Assembly: GCF_000006565.2 (NCBI RefSeq)
Contig: NC_031474.1
Span: 4,437,662 to 4,501,661, forward strand
Length of the DNA: 64,000 bases
Origin: Toxoplasma gondii ME49
Lineage: Eukaryota; Apicomplexa; Conoidasida; Eucoccidiorida; Sarcocystidae
Direction of reading: 5' to 3'
The position numbers and the translations under genes were made by a program. The notes beneath the pieces were generated by a model that did not search any database, was not told the DNA's origin, and was given only the letters and a program-made list of their open reading frames with translations. Positions 37,072-49,938 of this stretch are shown in pieces. Within the stretch, counting starts at the first letter, position 1. Every line of letters begins with the position of its first letter.

Positions 37072-37913
37072 ATGATGGTCCCTGCATGTTCGGCGGCCAC
37101 TCTGGCCTTTTTCATCAGTCTTCTTTGCTTCCTAAGCAACTGCTGTATTGGGAGTCGAGCGATGACAACGGAGGTCGTGGCCGCCCCATCGCCCATGACC
37201 ACAACTACAGCTGCACCTCCCGTAGTAAAAAAGAAAGAGTCGCCGGCTGTTCCTCAGAGGAGACTGAAGAGGTAGGGTCGTCAGGTTAAGATGAGACGCT
37301 GATGCTTGCCAGCCAAGAGTCATATGGGTGTCCTCGACGCCGCTTCCTGGGACCCCATGGACCACCAGCTACCAGAAAAAGCTAGATGCTGGCATGTGTT
37401 CACAGCATTGTAGAGGCGCAAACATTATGCAGTTGTCGACGTATAAAATCCATTATTGAAAAGTGCTGTTTCTTGGTGGTCTTCGATACACACGCTCACT
37501 GTGTCTGTTCCCCTGGTACTCCAATACAAGCGAAGATGTGTGTCTACCTGTTGCACTGCAGAAGCAGAAGTAGCCCCACCGAGAAGAAAACGGCGGCGAT
37601 ACGTCGCAGAATGGCGGTGACTGTTACCGCTGCGGCTGTTTTGCTAACAGCGGTCGTGAGGATGCTGCTGGCATCTGTCAAGCTGCAGCAGTGCCTGGAC
37701 AAAAATGCGGAGGCCGCCGGTGACAAAAATGAAGGAAACACAGAGAGAAGACTTGCAGAAGGAGGTAACGACGAAGACAAATGTGTAAGCTTGAACACCA
37801 CATCCACGGGATGTCGGGGGTATGCTTCCCTATTTGATCAAGATCACGACTCCGACTTAACTCTCCACAGCTCGAGGGCGACTCGCGGATATTCCGTTCC
37901 CAGCACTCGTTGA
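37072..37913 (+). CDS. Small secreted/membrane protein with an RRLxE site, two exons
   Basis: I do not recognise the family. Exons 37072-37271 and 37562-37913 join in phase (AG|A, Arg67) to give 183 aa. Residues 1-29 form a strong signal peptide with an Ala/Leu/Phe core and a Cys-rich end. A Thr/Pro/Lys linker follows. Basic residues (IRRR, 80-83) precede a hydrophobic helix at about 84-106, which fits one membrane span. After it, RRLAE at 129-133 matches the RRLxE motif cut by the Golgi protease ASP5 in Toxoplasma exported dense-granule proteins; an earlier RRLKR lies at 63-67. The tail is acidic and Ser-rich. The gene is the last credible one before the repeat domain. GTAAGC at 37784 could be a further donor, so the C-terminus may differ. 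Dense-granule or exported identity is inference. Confidence 0.55.
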
Positions 37914-38626
37914 ATAGCAGCGCCCTAGATAAGCTGAGATTCAGGATTCCATCTCACGTGCCTGCTTCTTCATGCAATTCCATCGCCACTGAAACATGAA
38001 CTCTCTGCACAAGGCTCTGGCAAGTGGCGTCTCACGGAGGTTGGTGTTTCGTGGACAGCATTTACGTTATTGTAGCTGTCAATATAGTGGCAGACCAAAG
38101 CAGAAGGACTATACTGGATTGCGACAGTATACGCCAGTCTTCGCCTGTCTCCAAGAGCTTCTTGAAACCACCATGAGACGCACACTATAATGACTGCTTC
38201 AGTGGGTGGAACTGATTAATACACCGTCCAGTTTGTCTGACTGAAACTGGCAGCGTCGTGATTCCGCTGCTTCTCCGCCCACCTTAGAAGCGACATGCAC
38301 TACTTAGGAGTCATCAGCTGGCTTCATATAATGTTCGGAATGCGACAGAAGTAGGCAGAGACGCGCGAATTTGTCCTACTCACCAAAGGTGTGAGCCTTT
38401 GAAAAGGTGTGATAGTGTGACAAAGACAAGCACTGGTGCCCGTTTATGTGTCCAGCGGTGCCAGCACTACATGAGTGCAACCGTCTGAAAGACCTGCTAC
38501 AGAGGAGAGTCGTTCCAGTGTCATACTCTTGGGGCGCGGCGCGGCGTGTTTGTCCCACCAGAACCAGGAAGTATGCAGGGATGGTGACGGGGTCGCTGTA
38601 GGCAGCCGGACAGCCAACGGCACCAT
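37914..38626. other. Boundary between gene region and repeat domain
   Basis: No gene is supported. Repeat character begins within this stretch: the first signpost motif of the array (CCAG, nine bases, GTATGC) has its CAG ending at 38561, and the first high-identity duplicated block starts at 38627. Confidence 0.5.
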
Positions 38627-41198
38627 TCGCATGGACCTCTCCAGCAGGCGGCGTGCACAGGCTTGCGAACTTTGTAAGGAGACTCCAAGACTCCGCCAGT
38701 GTTGTGCGTGTGTGTCAAACACCATGGGAATGACAGAGATAGATGCTACATGACAGCGTGCGGGACGCATACCGTGACGCCATCTGTGCACCCGAGTCGC
38801 TTGGGTTCTTTTATCGTCATGACAACATGTGTCTGGGAGGTGTACTGCTGGACGGCTCCCTCTAGACTCACCACGGGTGTTGTCGCTGGGGCTTTCATTG
38901 CAGCAAGAGTGTGCATGTGGGATGAAGGAGAATGGCGATGTAGGATTGCCACACGCAGGTTTCACGGGACACGGTGTGTGTAGACCCTTCGCTTGGGCTG
39001 CGATTTGTCAATCGGTTGATGGGGAGAATATTGGCTACGGGCGGGTGGTGAGTGTGGAAGTGGGTGCGTCTCCAGAATTGCATTGGGTTCGTTATGAAGT
39101 GCGATTGCGCAGAAGGCAGTCTTGTCGATCGAGCATGAGGTTGGCCGTGTGACTTTGAGGAGAGGCGCTTCGAGGAGTGCGACGATCTGCCATGGGAGGC
39201 GGGACCCAAGTGTGCATTTTTTCGCTTTCGGCTTGGAAGGCTTGCACGATGTGTAGGGTTGTGACGCGCCAGGAGTCCGATGGGAGACGGGACGTATGCG
39301 ACATGCCATTCGAAGCGTGATCGGGATGGGAACGTGTGGCCGGTCGTCGTGACATATACGCGGCTCCACTCGCGGTGGAATGTGGCCTTACTGCGCAGCT
39401 TGTAGGCGGTTGATATATGATAGCGAGCGATTGTCGTCGTTGCGGCGACATTATGCAAGCGGAGGGGAGCGACGCAGTGGCGTGCGGTGGGCACGGCAAT
39501 GAGGTACGGATGGTCACAGTGAGAAGCTGANNNNNNNNNNNNNNNNNNNNNNNNNNNNNNNNNNNNNNNNNNNNNNNNNNNNNNNNNNNNNNNNNNNNNN
39601 NNNNNNNNNNNNNNNNNNNNNNNNNNNNNNNNNNNNNNNNNNNNNNNNNNNNNNNNNNNNNNNNNNNNNNNNNNNNNNNNNNNNNNNNNNNNNNNNNNNN
39701 NNNNNNNNNNNNNNNNNNNNNNNNNNNNNNNNNNNNNNNNNNNNNNNNNNNNNNNNNNNNNNNNNNNNNNNNNNNNNNNNNNNNNNNNNNNNNNNNNNNN
39801 NNNNNNNNNNNNNNNNNNNNNNNNNNNNNNNNNNNNNNNNNNNNNNNNNNNNNNNNNNNNNNNNNNNNNNNNNNNNNNNNNNNNNNNNNNNNNNNNNNNN
39901 NNNNNNNNNNNNNNNNNNNNNNNNNNNNNNNNNNNNNNNNNNNNNNNNNNNNNNNNNNNNNNNNNNNNNNNNNNNNNNNNNNNNNNNNNNNNNNNNNNNN
40001 NNNNNNNNNNNNNNNNNNNNNNNNNNNNNNNNNNNNNNNNNNNNNNNNNNNNNNNNNNNNNNNNNNNNNNNNNNNNNNNNNNNNNNNNNNNNNNNNNNNN
40101 NNNNNNNNNNNNNNNNNNNNNNNNNNNNNNNNNNNNNNNNNNNNNNNNNNNNNNNNNNNNNNNNNNNNNNNNNNNNNNNNNNNNNNNNNNNNNNNNNNNN
40201 NNNNNNNNNNNNNNNNNNNNNNNNNNNNNNNNNNNNNNNNNNNNNNNNNNNNNNNNNNNNNNNNNNNNNNNNNNNNNNNNNNNNNNNNNNNNNNNNNNNN
40301 NNNNNNNNNNNNNNNNNNNNNNNNNNNNNNNNNNNNNNNNNNNNNNNNNNNNNNNNNNNNNNNNNNNNNNNNNNNNNNNNNNNNNNNNNNNNNNNNNNNN
40401 NNNNNNNNNNNNNNNNNNNNNNNNNNNNNNNNNNNNGATAGAGTGCTCAAGACAACCGGGCGGATTTGTTCGTGTGCACGGTTGGACCGGTGGACCCTAG
40501 AGAGGAACTCTGAGCATACACGAGTGGACAATAGCTGGTTGGGGGAATGATAGTGGGAGTATATCTTTTGGGGCTGGCGCGTGGCGCACGCAGATTTTCT
40601 TGTGGTGCGCGGGTAGTCGTTTCGCAGCTAGCGGCCCGTGAGGTGTCGCTCGCTCGCTGTAGACAGCATGATGTCCGGCTCTGTGTTTGTGTTCTCTGTA
40701 CGGGAGACCTGTGATTCGTCGAGAGCGTTCGAGGGTGTCCGGAGGTTTGTTGTACTGCGGGAAGGAATCGGTGGTGAGTTACGAGAGCTTGAGGCGATGT
40801 GTTACCTGCTGCTGAGACTTGGACGTCTGTATGATGAGCTGGATGCGAGTGTTCACCGTTTCACAGTCCGGCTCAGTGGGTACCACCCACCCGACGTGAG
40901 GTGTTGCCACAGCGTCTCGACATAGCTGACATGGATGTTTGGGTGTCGCAAACAGATAGTAGGCCATGTGTAGAGATCCGGCAGAGGGGAAGACCAGTGA
41001 AGTCCGAGCGTCGTAGCTTTGAGAGGAACTATGGCTGCCGCCAATGGCTGGGATGGAGACAAACTGGGTAGAGGGGCAGCAGGTTGTAGGTGTTTTTGGC
41101 AAGCAAGTATGAAGTGCGGTATGCATGACTTTGATTAGAGTCGGTTGTGGCACAGATGCAGGCGATTGCTGAACAGGGGGCGTTGTGTGAAACTGCTA
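38627..41198 (+). repeat. Segmental duplication, copy 1 (interrupted by gap 1)
   Basis: The left part, 38627 to about 39385, matches 44267-45028 at offset 5640-5641 with only a few differences. The right part, 40437-41198, matches 45566-46329 at offset 5131, again nearly identical. Sequence between 39386 and 39530 matches 50829-50973, so the block also carries the array's D-flavour segment. Identity with copy 2 ends abruptly at both edges. Confidence 0.9.
39531..40436. other. Assembly gap 1 (906 N)
   Basis: Unknown sequence inside duplicated block copy 1. By register with copy 2 it should contain an R-flavour signpost near 40401. Any reading frame drawn across it is an artefact. Confidence 0.99.
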
Positions 41199-44100
41199 CT
41201 TAAAGGATGCACTTGCATTGGAGGTATGGTGGTGTAGCGTCGCAGAGAGAGGCAGGCGGATGACAACGCCGATGCCATCAAATGACGTCGTGTGTCGGTG
41301 GTTTTGCTGAGACAAGAGGTTCGTCAAAAGAATGTATCATACCATGTAGCGGGTGTGTTGATGTGGCGGGCTGGCGTATGATTAATTTCACACCGTTAAC
41401 GTGGGAGCGGATTATCGATTGCGTAGGTTGCGGCATGATGGAGCGTCGTGGAGACATAGACCATCTGTATGCTCTCGCTGCATGGCTGTTGCAGACTGAG
41501 AAAACGTCCTGTGCGGGTTTGACTCAGCTGATAACGACGGCATCTAATGGAGAAGCAACGGTGAGGTGTGCTGCATCGAATAGGGCTGCGGAAAGGAGGG
41601 ATAGCCACGTCTACTGGCGTTTGGTTACAAGAGGGATAATCGTGGAGCCTGCTGGAGCGGCACGTTAACCGGTATTGTCGGGGTGTACCTGTCATGGAGA
41701 ACCGCTGGGCAGAAGGGTTCTCTGCCGTGTCGGCTGTCACGCATGCTCGTGGGACGCGGGGCGGCGCGGCGCTGTCGTCCAGGTCAACGAAGTATGCAGT
41801 GGCGGCGAGGGATTCGGTGCAGGAAGCTGGAAAGCAAGCTTGACAACGCACAAGAAACCCCGGCATCAAGTGGTGTGAGGGGACTCATGGATTTTAAGAG
41901 TCTCTGGTGTCGCCAGTTCTGTGCTTGAGTGGGAAACACCATAATAACGGTTGGGATGGATCTGCCGTCACAGCGTGTTGAGCGCACGCCGTCCGTGTAT
42001 TGAAAACACCCCGGTTCGTTGCTTGTTATGATTGCACGCTTATGTCAGTTGGACTGCTCCGCCCTGCATCTTCTTTGGTGTTGACTTTGGATTAGCTGAG
42101 CAGGGCGTGATAGCGTGCCAAGTGAAGAAGGGCGAGGTCGAACTGCATCACAGGCGTTTCGCGTGACGTGCGTTGTTCGACGCCAGCATGCAGTTTTGCC
42201 TCTTGCTGGTGAGGGGTCGCTGAGTACTGCGTGTGGGGTCCCCGCAGGGTGAAGGCGCAAGCAACACGCACGGTCGGTGAGGATGGTAATGGATTGGTAA
42301 GGCGATTAGCTGTGTCGTGCACATTGCTGGCTACTGTTCCTGTACGAATATTGCATCTCGGATCCATCTTCGGTAGTTTCTGCCATGTGGATAAGTGTCG
42401 TGGTGCAGCTCAGCACTTTGGGACAGGCATAATACGTGGTGTGGTCGTGGTTTGATTTTTGTGGGTTGGAACCAGCGAACGCGTCTGTTCAGGGGGACGC
42501 TCGTAGTGATGCGAGGGAGAGGATGCGGACCAGTCCTGGGTTTGCATGCCTCCGAGAGTAATTCAGATATCTCGGACTGAGACTTCGCGCCCAGTAGCGC
42601 CCGTGGTGAGGGAGCTGAATAGCACCCGGCAGCCCATGGGATACTCACGGCCTTCTGATAAAAAACCGACTTTCGTGGACTTCTTCGACAGGCTGTAGGT
42701 GGACTGTGCTGGGTGTATCTACTTTGTTGATGAGTGAGCAAGGGCATTAGGCGCTTAATCCTTAACAGCGCCAGTGACGGATGGTAAGGTGGGAGGAAGG
42801 CTGCACATTTGGGATGCGGATGCACATGACCATCTGTGACAAGATCCGTAATTCGGATTAGATTGTTTGCGGAAGAGGTGTGGAGTTCCGGCGAGGAGCG
42901 AGTTACGGATGTTGTTGTCAAGCTACAGAGGCACGTGCGCTTCAAGTGTAGTGACGTAGTGGGCAAAGGCGACCACAATGGGGACATGGGGGATGCAAGC
43001 TGGTGGTGTTGTATACAGAGTATATGTCCCAAGGACCCGTGAGTGTCCGTAGGGCGTGAGGCGTCAAAGGGGATGGCATTGTTTGACTGCTTGTCATTGT
43101 CTTGGACTCACACTCAACTGCGTAGGTTGAGCGCAAGGTGTGGCGCCATGGATACATATTCCCGCCATTTGGTGCCTGTGTGGCATTTGAAGCTTCGAAA
43201 AGCACGCAGCTGTTACGTGAGATTCAGGGAGAATGAGCGTGAACGCGCAGGAATCCTTGAGACTGCATGTGTGTCCACCGACACCAGTAGGGTGGGATGT
43301 TTCGAGCATAGTGGCGGTGACGCGGGATATACCAGCGACGATGCGTGTTGGTGCAACGCGTTTTATCTGTGCCATCGGAGAGCAGGAGCCTGCGAGAATC
43401 GTTGGACGCGGGACACTTTTGAGTCCGATGTCACGCCCACGCGCGGTGTGCGGTCTCGCGCGGCTTGTGTTTCCAGAACGAGCAGGTATGCATGGTCGGC
43501 TAGGAGCTTGTTGCTGGCCGCCAGAAGACAACCCAGGCAACACGCACGAGATCCCTCCATTAGGTGATGTGCGTCGCGTTGCGGATTTGGTGAAGTATCT
43601 CACGGATTTTGCAAGGGCTGTTTTTAAGTATAAAACACAGTACGAGTATTTGAGATGAGTGTTGGACTAAAGTTTTTTCGGCGACGCAGTCTGTGCAGCC
43701 GTGGCTCCACCACTCGTTGATCCTCACAACTGCATGCGCATGTAAGTCGAAGTATTCTGTCCTCCCCACTCGTTTGTTTTGGCTTTCGCTTTACCGAAAA
43801 GCTTTGCGTGGCAGCCTGACAGATGGAGAAGGGCAAGGTCAAAAGAAAAGACACGTTGTGGTGTGCTGTGGTAGGGCAGCACCTGCGTGCGTGTCAATGA
43901 TGTTTGTCGGTAGATGCTGAATACTGGGAACTGTTTGACCTGGTTGTGACTATAGACCAGAGGCATGTTTTCAGGAGCTTTCAATTATACCACTACGGGT
44001 AAGGATAGCAAACACAGTCTCGAAGAACCAGCATGGTGCTGAAAGATCTGGCAGTTGTGGCTGGACGCCAAAACTCTGTGAATCACATTTCCACTTGACG

Positions 44101-44266
44101 GTCGTGCGTCACTGCGACACGAAAAACAACACACAAAAATGGTTCCATCCACCCCCTTTTGCACTGTGCCCGAGCACCGCGTTGAGCCACTTACTTGTCC
44201 AGGTCCAGATAGTGAGCATGAGTAGCGAGGGCCTTGCTACCGATGGCCAGGCAGGAAGCAAATCGT
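41199..44266. repeat. Diverged array units, no gene
   Basis: Signposts with AG ending at 41782, 43476 and 44202 lie here, and downstream of each is only island-like similarity to the D flavour (for example 43577-43620 with 38658-38700). The 726 bp between the last two is shorter than any other spacing and marks a rearranged junction just left of duplicated block copy 2. A TGCGTAGGTTG motif occurs near 41420 and 43119. Confidence 0.6.
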
Positions 44267-46329
44267 TCGCATGGACCTCTCCAGCAGGCGGCGTGCACAG
44301 GCTTGCGAACTTTGTAAGGAGACTCCAAGACTTCGCCAGTGTTGTGCGTGTGTGTCAAACACCATGGGAATGACAGAGATAGATGCTACATGACAGCGTG
44401 CGGGACGCATACCGTGACGCCATCTGTGCACCCGAGTCGCTTGGGTTCTTTTATCGTCATGACAACATGTGTCTGGGAGGTGTACTGCTGGACGGCTCCC
44501 TCTAGACTCACCACGGGTGTTGTCGCTGGGGCTTTCATTGCAGCAAGAGTGTGCATGTGGGATGAAGGAGAATGGCGATGTAGGATTGCCACACGCAGGT
44601 TTCACGGGACACGGTGTGTGTAGACCCTTCGCTTGGGCTGCGATTTGTCAATCGGTTGATGGGGAGAATATTGGCTACGGGCGGGTGGTGAGTGTGGAAG
44701 TGGGTGCGTCTCCAGAATTGCATTGGGTTCGTTATGAAGTGCGATTGCGCAGAAGGCAGTCTTGTCGATCGAGCATGAGGTTGGCCGTGTGACTTTGAGG
44801 AGAGGCGCTTCGAGGAGTGCGACGATCTGCCATGGGAGGCGGGACCCAAGTGTGCATTTTTTCGCTTTCGGCTTGGAAGGCTTGCACGATGTGTAGGGTT
44901 GTGACGCGCCAGGAGTCCGATGGGAGACGGGACGTATGCGACATGCCATTCGAAGCGTGATCGGGATGGGAACGTGTGGGCCGGTCGTCGTGACATATAC
45001 GCGGCTCCACTTCGCGGTGGAATGTGGGNNNNNNNNNNNNNNNNNNNNNNNNNNNNNNNNNNNNNNNNNNNNNNNNNNNNNNNNNNNNNNNNNNNNNNNN
45101 NNNNNNNNNNNNNNNNNNNNNNNNNNNNNNNNNNNNNNNNNNNNNNNNNNNNNNNNNNNNNNNNNNNNNNNNNNNNNNNNNNNNNNNNNNNNNNNNNNNN
45201 NNNNNNNNNNNNNNNNNNNNNNNNNNNNNNNNNNNNNNNNNNNNNNNNNNNNNNNNNNNNNNNNNNNNNNNNNNNNNNNNNNNNNNNNNNNNNNNNNNNN
45301 NNNNNNNNNNNNNNNNNNNNNNNNNNNNNNNNNNNNNNNNNNNNNNNNNNNNNNNNNNNNNNACTGTATTCGGTAGTCGTGGGAGCCGGCAGCGAAGGCC
45401 AGAGCGCTAACAATATGTTGACGTCGGATGGTTGCACGGCCAGGTGGAGCGGTGGCGGGTGTGGCTGCTGACGATTCAGTTCACTAGAGGATCCGCGCCC
45501 TGCTATTGATTCGATATTGCATGTTTCTGTAGCTCCAGGAGGTATGCGTTTATCACGCTGTTTATGATAGAAGTGCTCAAGACAACCGGGCGGGATTTGT
45601 TCGTGTGCACGGTTGGACCGGTGGACCCTAGAGAGGAACTCTGAGCATACACGAGTGGACAATAGCTGGTTGGGGGAATGATAGTGGGAGTATATCTTTT
45701 GGGGCTGGCGCGTGGCGCACGCAGATTTTCTTGTGGTGCGCGGGTAGTCGTTTCGCAGCTAGCGGCCCGTGAGGTGTCGCTCGCTCGCTGTAGACAGCAT
45801 GATGTTCGGCTCTGTGTTTGTGTTCTCTGTACGGGAGACCTGTGATTCGTCGAGAGCGTTCGAGGGTGTCCGGAGGTTTGTTGTACTGCGGGAAGGAATC
45901 GGTGGTGAGTTACGAGAGCTTGAGGCGATGTGTTACCTGCTGCTGAGACTTGGACGTCTGTATGATGAGCTGGATGCGAGTGTTCACCGTTTCACAGTCC
46001 GGCTCAGTGGGTACCACCCACCCGACGTGAGGTGTTGCCACAGCGTCTCGACATAGCTGACATGGATGTTTGGGTGTCGCAAACAGATAGTAGGCCATGT
46101 GTAGAGATCCGGCAGAGGGGAAGACCAATGAAGTCCGAGCGTCGTAGCTTTGAGAGGAACTATGGCTGCCGCCAATGGCTGGGCTGGAGACAAACTGGGT
46201 AGAGGGGCAGCAGGTTGTAGGTGTTTTTGGCAAGCAAGTATGAAGTGCGGTATGCATGACTTTGATTAGAGTCGGTTGTGGCACAGATGCAGGCGATTGC
46301 AGAACAGGTGGCGTTGTGTGAAACTGCTA
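44267..46329 (+). repeat. Segmental duplication, copy 2 (interrupted by gap 2)
   Basis: Near-identical partner of 38627-41198. It keeps an R-flavour signpost (TGTAG, CTCCAGGAG, GTATGC; AG ending at 45532) that falls inside the gap in copy 1. After 46329 the sequences part within a few bases. Confidence 0.9.
45029..45362. other. Assembly gap 2 (334 N)
   Basis: Unknown sequence at the position corresponding to gap 1 in the other copy. The two gap lengths differ by 572 although the flanking copies are nearly identical, so at least one length is only an estimate. Confidence 0.99.
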
Positions 46330-48604
46330 GGCAACAGAGGCACCGGCAGTTTTAGAAGGCGTAAGGATGTATGGCCGAAAGCGATCAGCATGAATACATG
46401 GAGGATGCAAGCTGCTGGCGACGTGTGCGGAGTTCACGTTTGAAGGCATCGTGCGGCTCGGAGGGGGATCGTGGATGTAGTGCGTGTTGTGTCACAATAT
46501 GGTGCCGCGGTTTCGCTTTTTGGTGTTGACTTGGAATCATTCAACTGCGTGGGTTGGGGACATAGTGTGGCAAAATGTAGATTTTGTCCGGCTTGTGTCA
46601 ACCGCTGGTCCTTGTTCAGGTCGACACCGTACGGACTCTAGCTTTTACTTGAGCCCAGCATAAAACTGTCAATGTAGGGGCGTCGTTGAGGACGCAGATG
46701 AACGCAACGATCCTGGAGGGCCCTGATGCGTCTACGCAAGCTGTGGAGACCAGCAGACATCAATTATTGTGCCCGTTGTTGTGTGCGCTATTGTGTCTGT
46801 GCCAACGTAGTGAACTGTCTACGAGACCCTCTGGACAGTAAAGGTTCTCTCCTCTGTCGACTGTCGCACAAGGCTGTCGGACGTGAGGTGCCGCGTTTTG
46901 CTTGTCCAGCTCGAGACAGTATGCACAGCAAACGAGACCGCCAATGCAGGTGGACAGGCACCAGACAATACTTTAGATACGATTGGATCAGACAGTCTGT
47001 TGCCTCTTGAGTAAAATGGAAATAGACTCATCACCTTCTCCAGTGTTGTGTTTGACTGCCGACCACAATCGGAATCCTCGGACTGGAGGTGGTGATACCG
47101 AGGTGCACGAAGTACGACGTGATGAGGTATGTCCAGTTCAGGCGTCACGATTAGGCGTTTATAATGTCTGCGCGTTTACGTGAGCTTACTCTATGGCGTT
47201 GTCCGCCCTCCGCCGGTGTTGGCTCTGCGGTTTGCTGTGCGCTCCGTTCCTGCGGGTGAGGCGGAGGAGAAGATCCAGACGGGGCTGCCAATCAGCTGTT
47301 TCACCTGGCGGAGTTCACACTGTGCCTGCTCTTTTTTTGTCGTCCAGCTGCCAGAGGATGCTGAATGCAACACATAGCTTGCGAATTCGTTGTGAACGTG
47401 GACTTGAGGAATTTGTGAGAGACGCTCCTATTTAGAGTATTATCCATAAGATGGCAAGCCCCGGTTTGGACACTGAACATGGTACGTGTTCGTGTCCCTT
47501 TAGATACTGGCACCTACTATTTAGTCAGGAAATGCTACGTGGATCGCCCATATACGCTGTTGTGCGTTCTTCCGTTTACATCTTGAAGGTCTTTGTTTAC
47601 CAGATTCAAGCTCTATTATATCAGCATGATTTCACTGCGTGTGGGTGCTGGAGAGTGTTTGCTCGATGTGCAGTGTGAAGCGTCGGTGGCTTCTCATTCG
47701 AATGAAGCGCGTTACGGGCAGTATGCAGGATGGTAGAAACTCCTCCATTTGCAGATATGCGGCGGCTTGTGCCCTTACTGTGCAGGTTGTAGGCACATGA
47801 TCGCGACCAAGTATCGACGTTGCGGCGACATCATGCATGCGGAGGGGAGTGACGCAGTGGCGTGCGGTGGGCAACGGCAATGAGGTGGAGATTGTCACAG
47901 TAAGAAGTTGAGGCGGCAGAGAGGTGTTGCTGCTTGGCAGTGCGCATAATAGACAGAGGGGCATGTCGAGTGGAAATGATTGGACGCATGTGAAATGCAC
48001 TGCCATGGAGGCAGAGGCGGTTTCGTAAAACGGTCGCGGGCAAGGCTTCGTGACAGCTGCATGCGTTGGTGTTTACGGGTGACGGGTTTCTGTTGTGGGA
48101 ATATGCGGGACGCGGACATGAGCGCCGCCTCGTTTGTGGACGGCGGGTCTGTGGTGTTGGCATGTGGCTGGCGACATATTTGATTGCATTGCGCGATGCA
48201 ATAGGGAGGTGAGAAAAGACGCGACGTTCGAATGGTAAAAAATGTGCGACTAGGTTATCTACCGTTTCGGCTGCTGTTGCACGTCCTCAACTCTTGTCGC
48301 GGGTAGCTGCTTTGTTCTTCCCATCTCCAGGCTGCGAATGTAGGAAGTCAGGATTCTGACGGTGACGATTTTCAGTTCAACTCTCGGATAGTCTGCCAAT
48401 ACGTATCTCATTGATCACCATCGTCCCGAGAGGCATGTTCATATGAGGACGAGGATGCGTCGGCGGGGGAGCGGGCTGTGAATCTCGCGATGCTTACAAC
48501 AAATTTGAAGTCGAAGGGGCGCGAGGGCGAGGAGATCAGGCGAGCCTGTCCGCTAACGAACCACTTCAGCTAAATGTTCGTGAATGCGTTTTGTTCGGTA
48601 GTCC
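46330..48604. repeat. Diverged D-flavour unit, no gene
   Basis: A D-flavour signpost has its AG ending at 46909. A block from about 47755 to 48000 is a diverged relative of 50814-51060, sharing for example GGCAGAGAGGTGTTGCTGCT. A TCAACTGCGTGGGTTG motif lies at 46541. No open frame is shared with other copies. Confidence 0.6.
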
Positions 48605-49460
48605 GTGTTTTTCCAGCTCGAGACGGTATGCCCCTGACCTGGGGTTCGTGATGAAAGTGCTCAGGGCAATGAGAAGAGATTCGTCTGCTTGTTATTGGCC
48701 GGCGGGTGAGTCTTAGAGGGCACGTTGGAGTCTGCCGCAAATGCCGTCAACAGGGACGGGTTACCCCTGTCAGAGCAGGTATGTTGGGCGATGGCATGAT
48801 GGCGGGCGCTACCGGCAGATCGTATCATGGCGCGAGCAAAACCGTTTCGCGGCTCGGTCTTTCTGAGTGTTCGTTCGCCCACTATGTATACAGCATGATC
48901 GCTGGCTTTGCGATTGCATCTTTGAGTACATATTATTTGTGATTCGTTGAAAGGGTTCGAAACCAGTGGGGCTTCTGCAGTATAAGGGAAGAAAAACAGT
49001 ACTACCATGAGTGTTAGAGGCGCTTTGCTATATGCTCTTTGGTTCGGGAACTTCTGGCTTGACGAGAGGGATGAGAGTGTAGACCGTTTAGTCGTTTGGC
49101 TCAGGCAATGGCCAGCACATCACGGAATGTGCTGCCATGTCGCTTTCATGTAGCTGACATTGTTTATAGTTCGGTGTTGTAACCAGGCTGTAGGCTATCT
49201 TTAAAGGGTGGAGAGAGGAGGAAGACGTGAAGCCGGACTGGCGTGACCAGAAACGGAATCGTGGATGTCACCACAGGGTGTACAGGAGGCTAAGCAGATG
49301 CAGAGCCAGCAGAATTTGGGTGTGTTTTGCAGAGCAAGTGTGAGCTATTGCATGTGCGATTCGGGTTACAATTGGCGGCAGCAGTGGAGTAAAGTGCGGC
49401 TGAGAAGAAAATACTGGTGGCGTGGCTGAGTTTCCGAAATATGTGGACAGCAGATGTAAT
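48605..49460 (+). repeat. R-flavour unit, copy 48616
   Basis: The signpost (TTCCAG, CTCGAGACG, GTATGC) is followed at +271 by TATACAGCATGATC and at +463 by GTAGACCG. The section 48717-48920 is about 90% identical by eye to 62631-62833. Later landmarks (AGCTGACAT near 49153, AGCAAGTGTGAG near 49332) line up with those in 45566-46329. Confidence 0.75.
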
Positions 49461-49938
49461 GCTCTAGCGACGGAAAGACTACCTGAAGGACGGCACTGAT
49501 GACGAAGGTGAGTGGCGTCGTGTGTGCGTGCTTGTTTTAAGACACTGTATCTATCAGAAGCATGCTCTCCAAGGTGTTCTGAGTGCGCTGGTATCACCTC
49601 AAGGCGTGGTTGCGAAAATCCACCGCCAAATCCATAAGCCTAGGGCTTTTTGTGGGAACATCGGGGGATCGCGTGTCTGCTTCTAATCGCTTGACAACTG
49701 CAGATAATGCATGTACGGCATCTGGAACCTTCGAGTGAACTCGAAGGAACGTATTTATCATGGTAACAGCACAGAGACTCGTAAAGGCTTGCTGTGTCAA
49801 GGCGATTTGTTTTTCCAGCATACATCTTTTGTGATGCTGCTACGACGCCGGATCGGCTCCCTACGGTCGGCGCTGGTGCGGAGCTGTGTTGGTTTACTAT
49901 CGTCGCTGCGCATCCATGTGCAAGACTCGGTATACCAG
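49461..49938. other. Repeat-domain DNA between units
   Basis: No clear partner elsewhere in the window and no supported gene. An open frame begins here and runs into the next duplicated block but has no conserved start. Confidence 0.4.

Noticed and set aside
39092..40531. Long minus-strand frame of 479 codons, and similar frames at 44535-45662 and 63272-63687
   Set aside because: They run through runs of N, so their openness is an artefact of unknown bases.
47095..47360. Two more AG-N9-G pattern hits (AG ending at 47102 and 47347)
   Set aside because: One lacks the pyrimidine tract, the other has GATGCT instead of a GT; both are out of register, and the bare pattern is expected about once per kb by chance.
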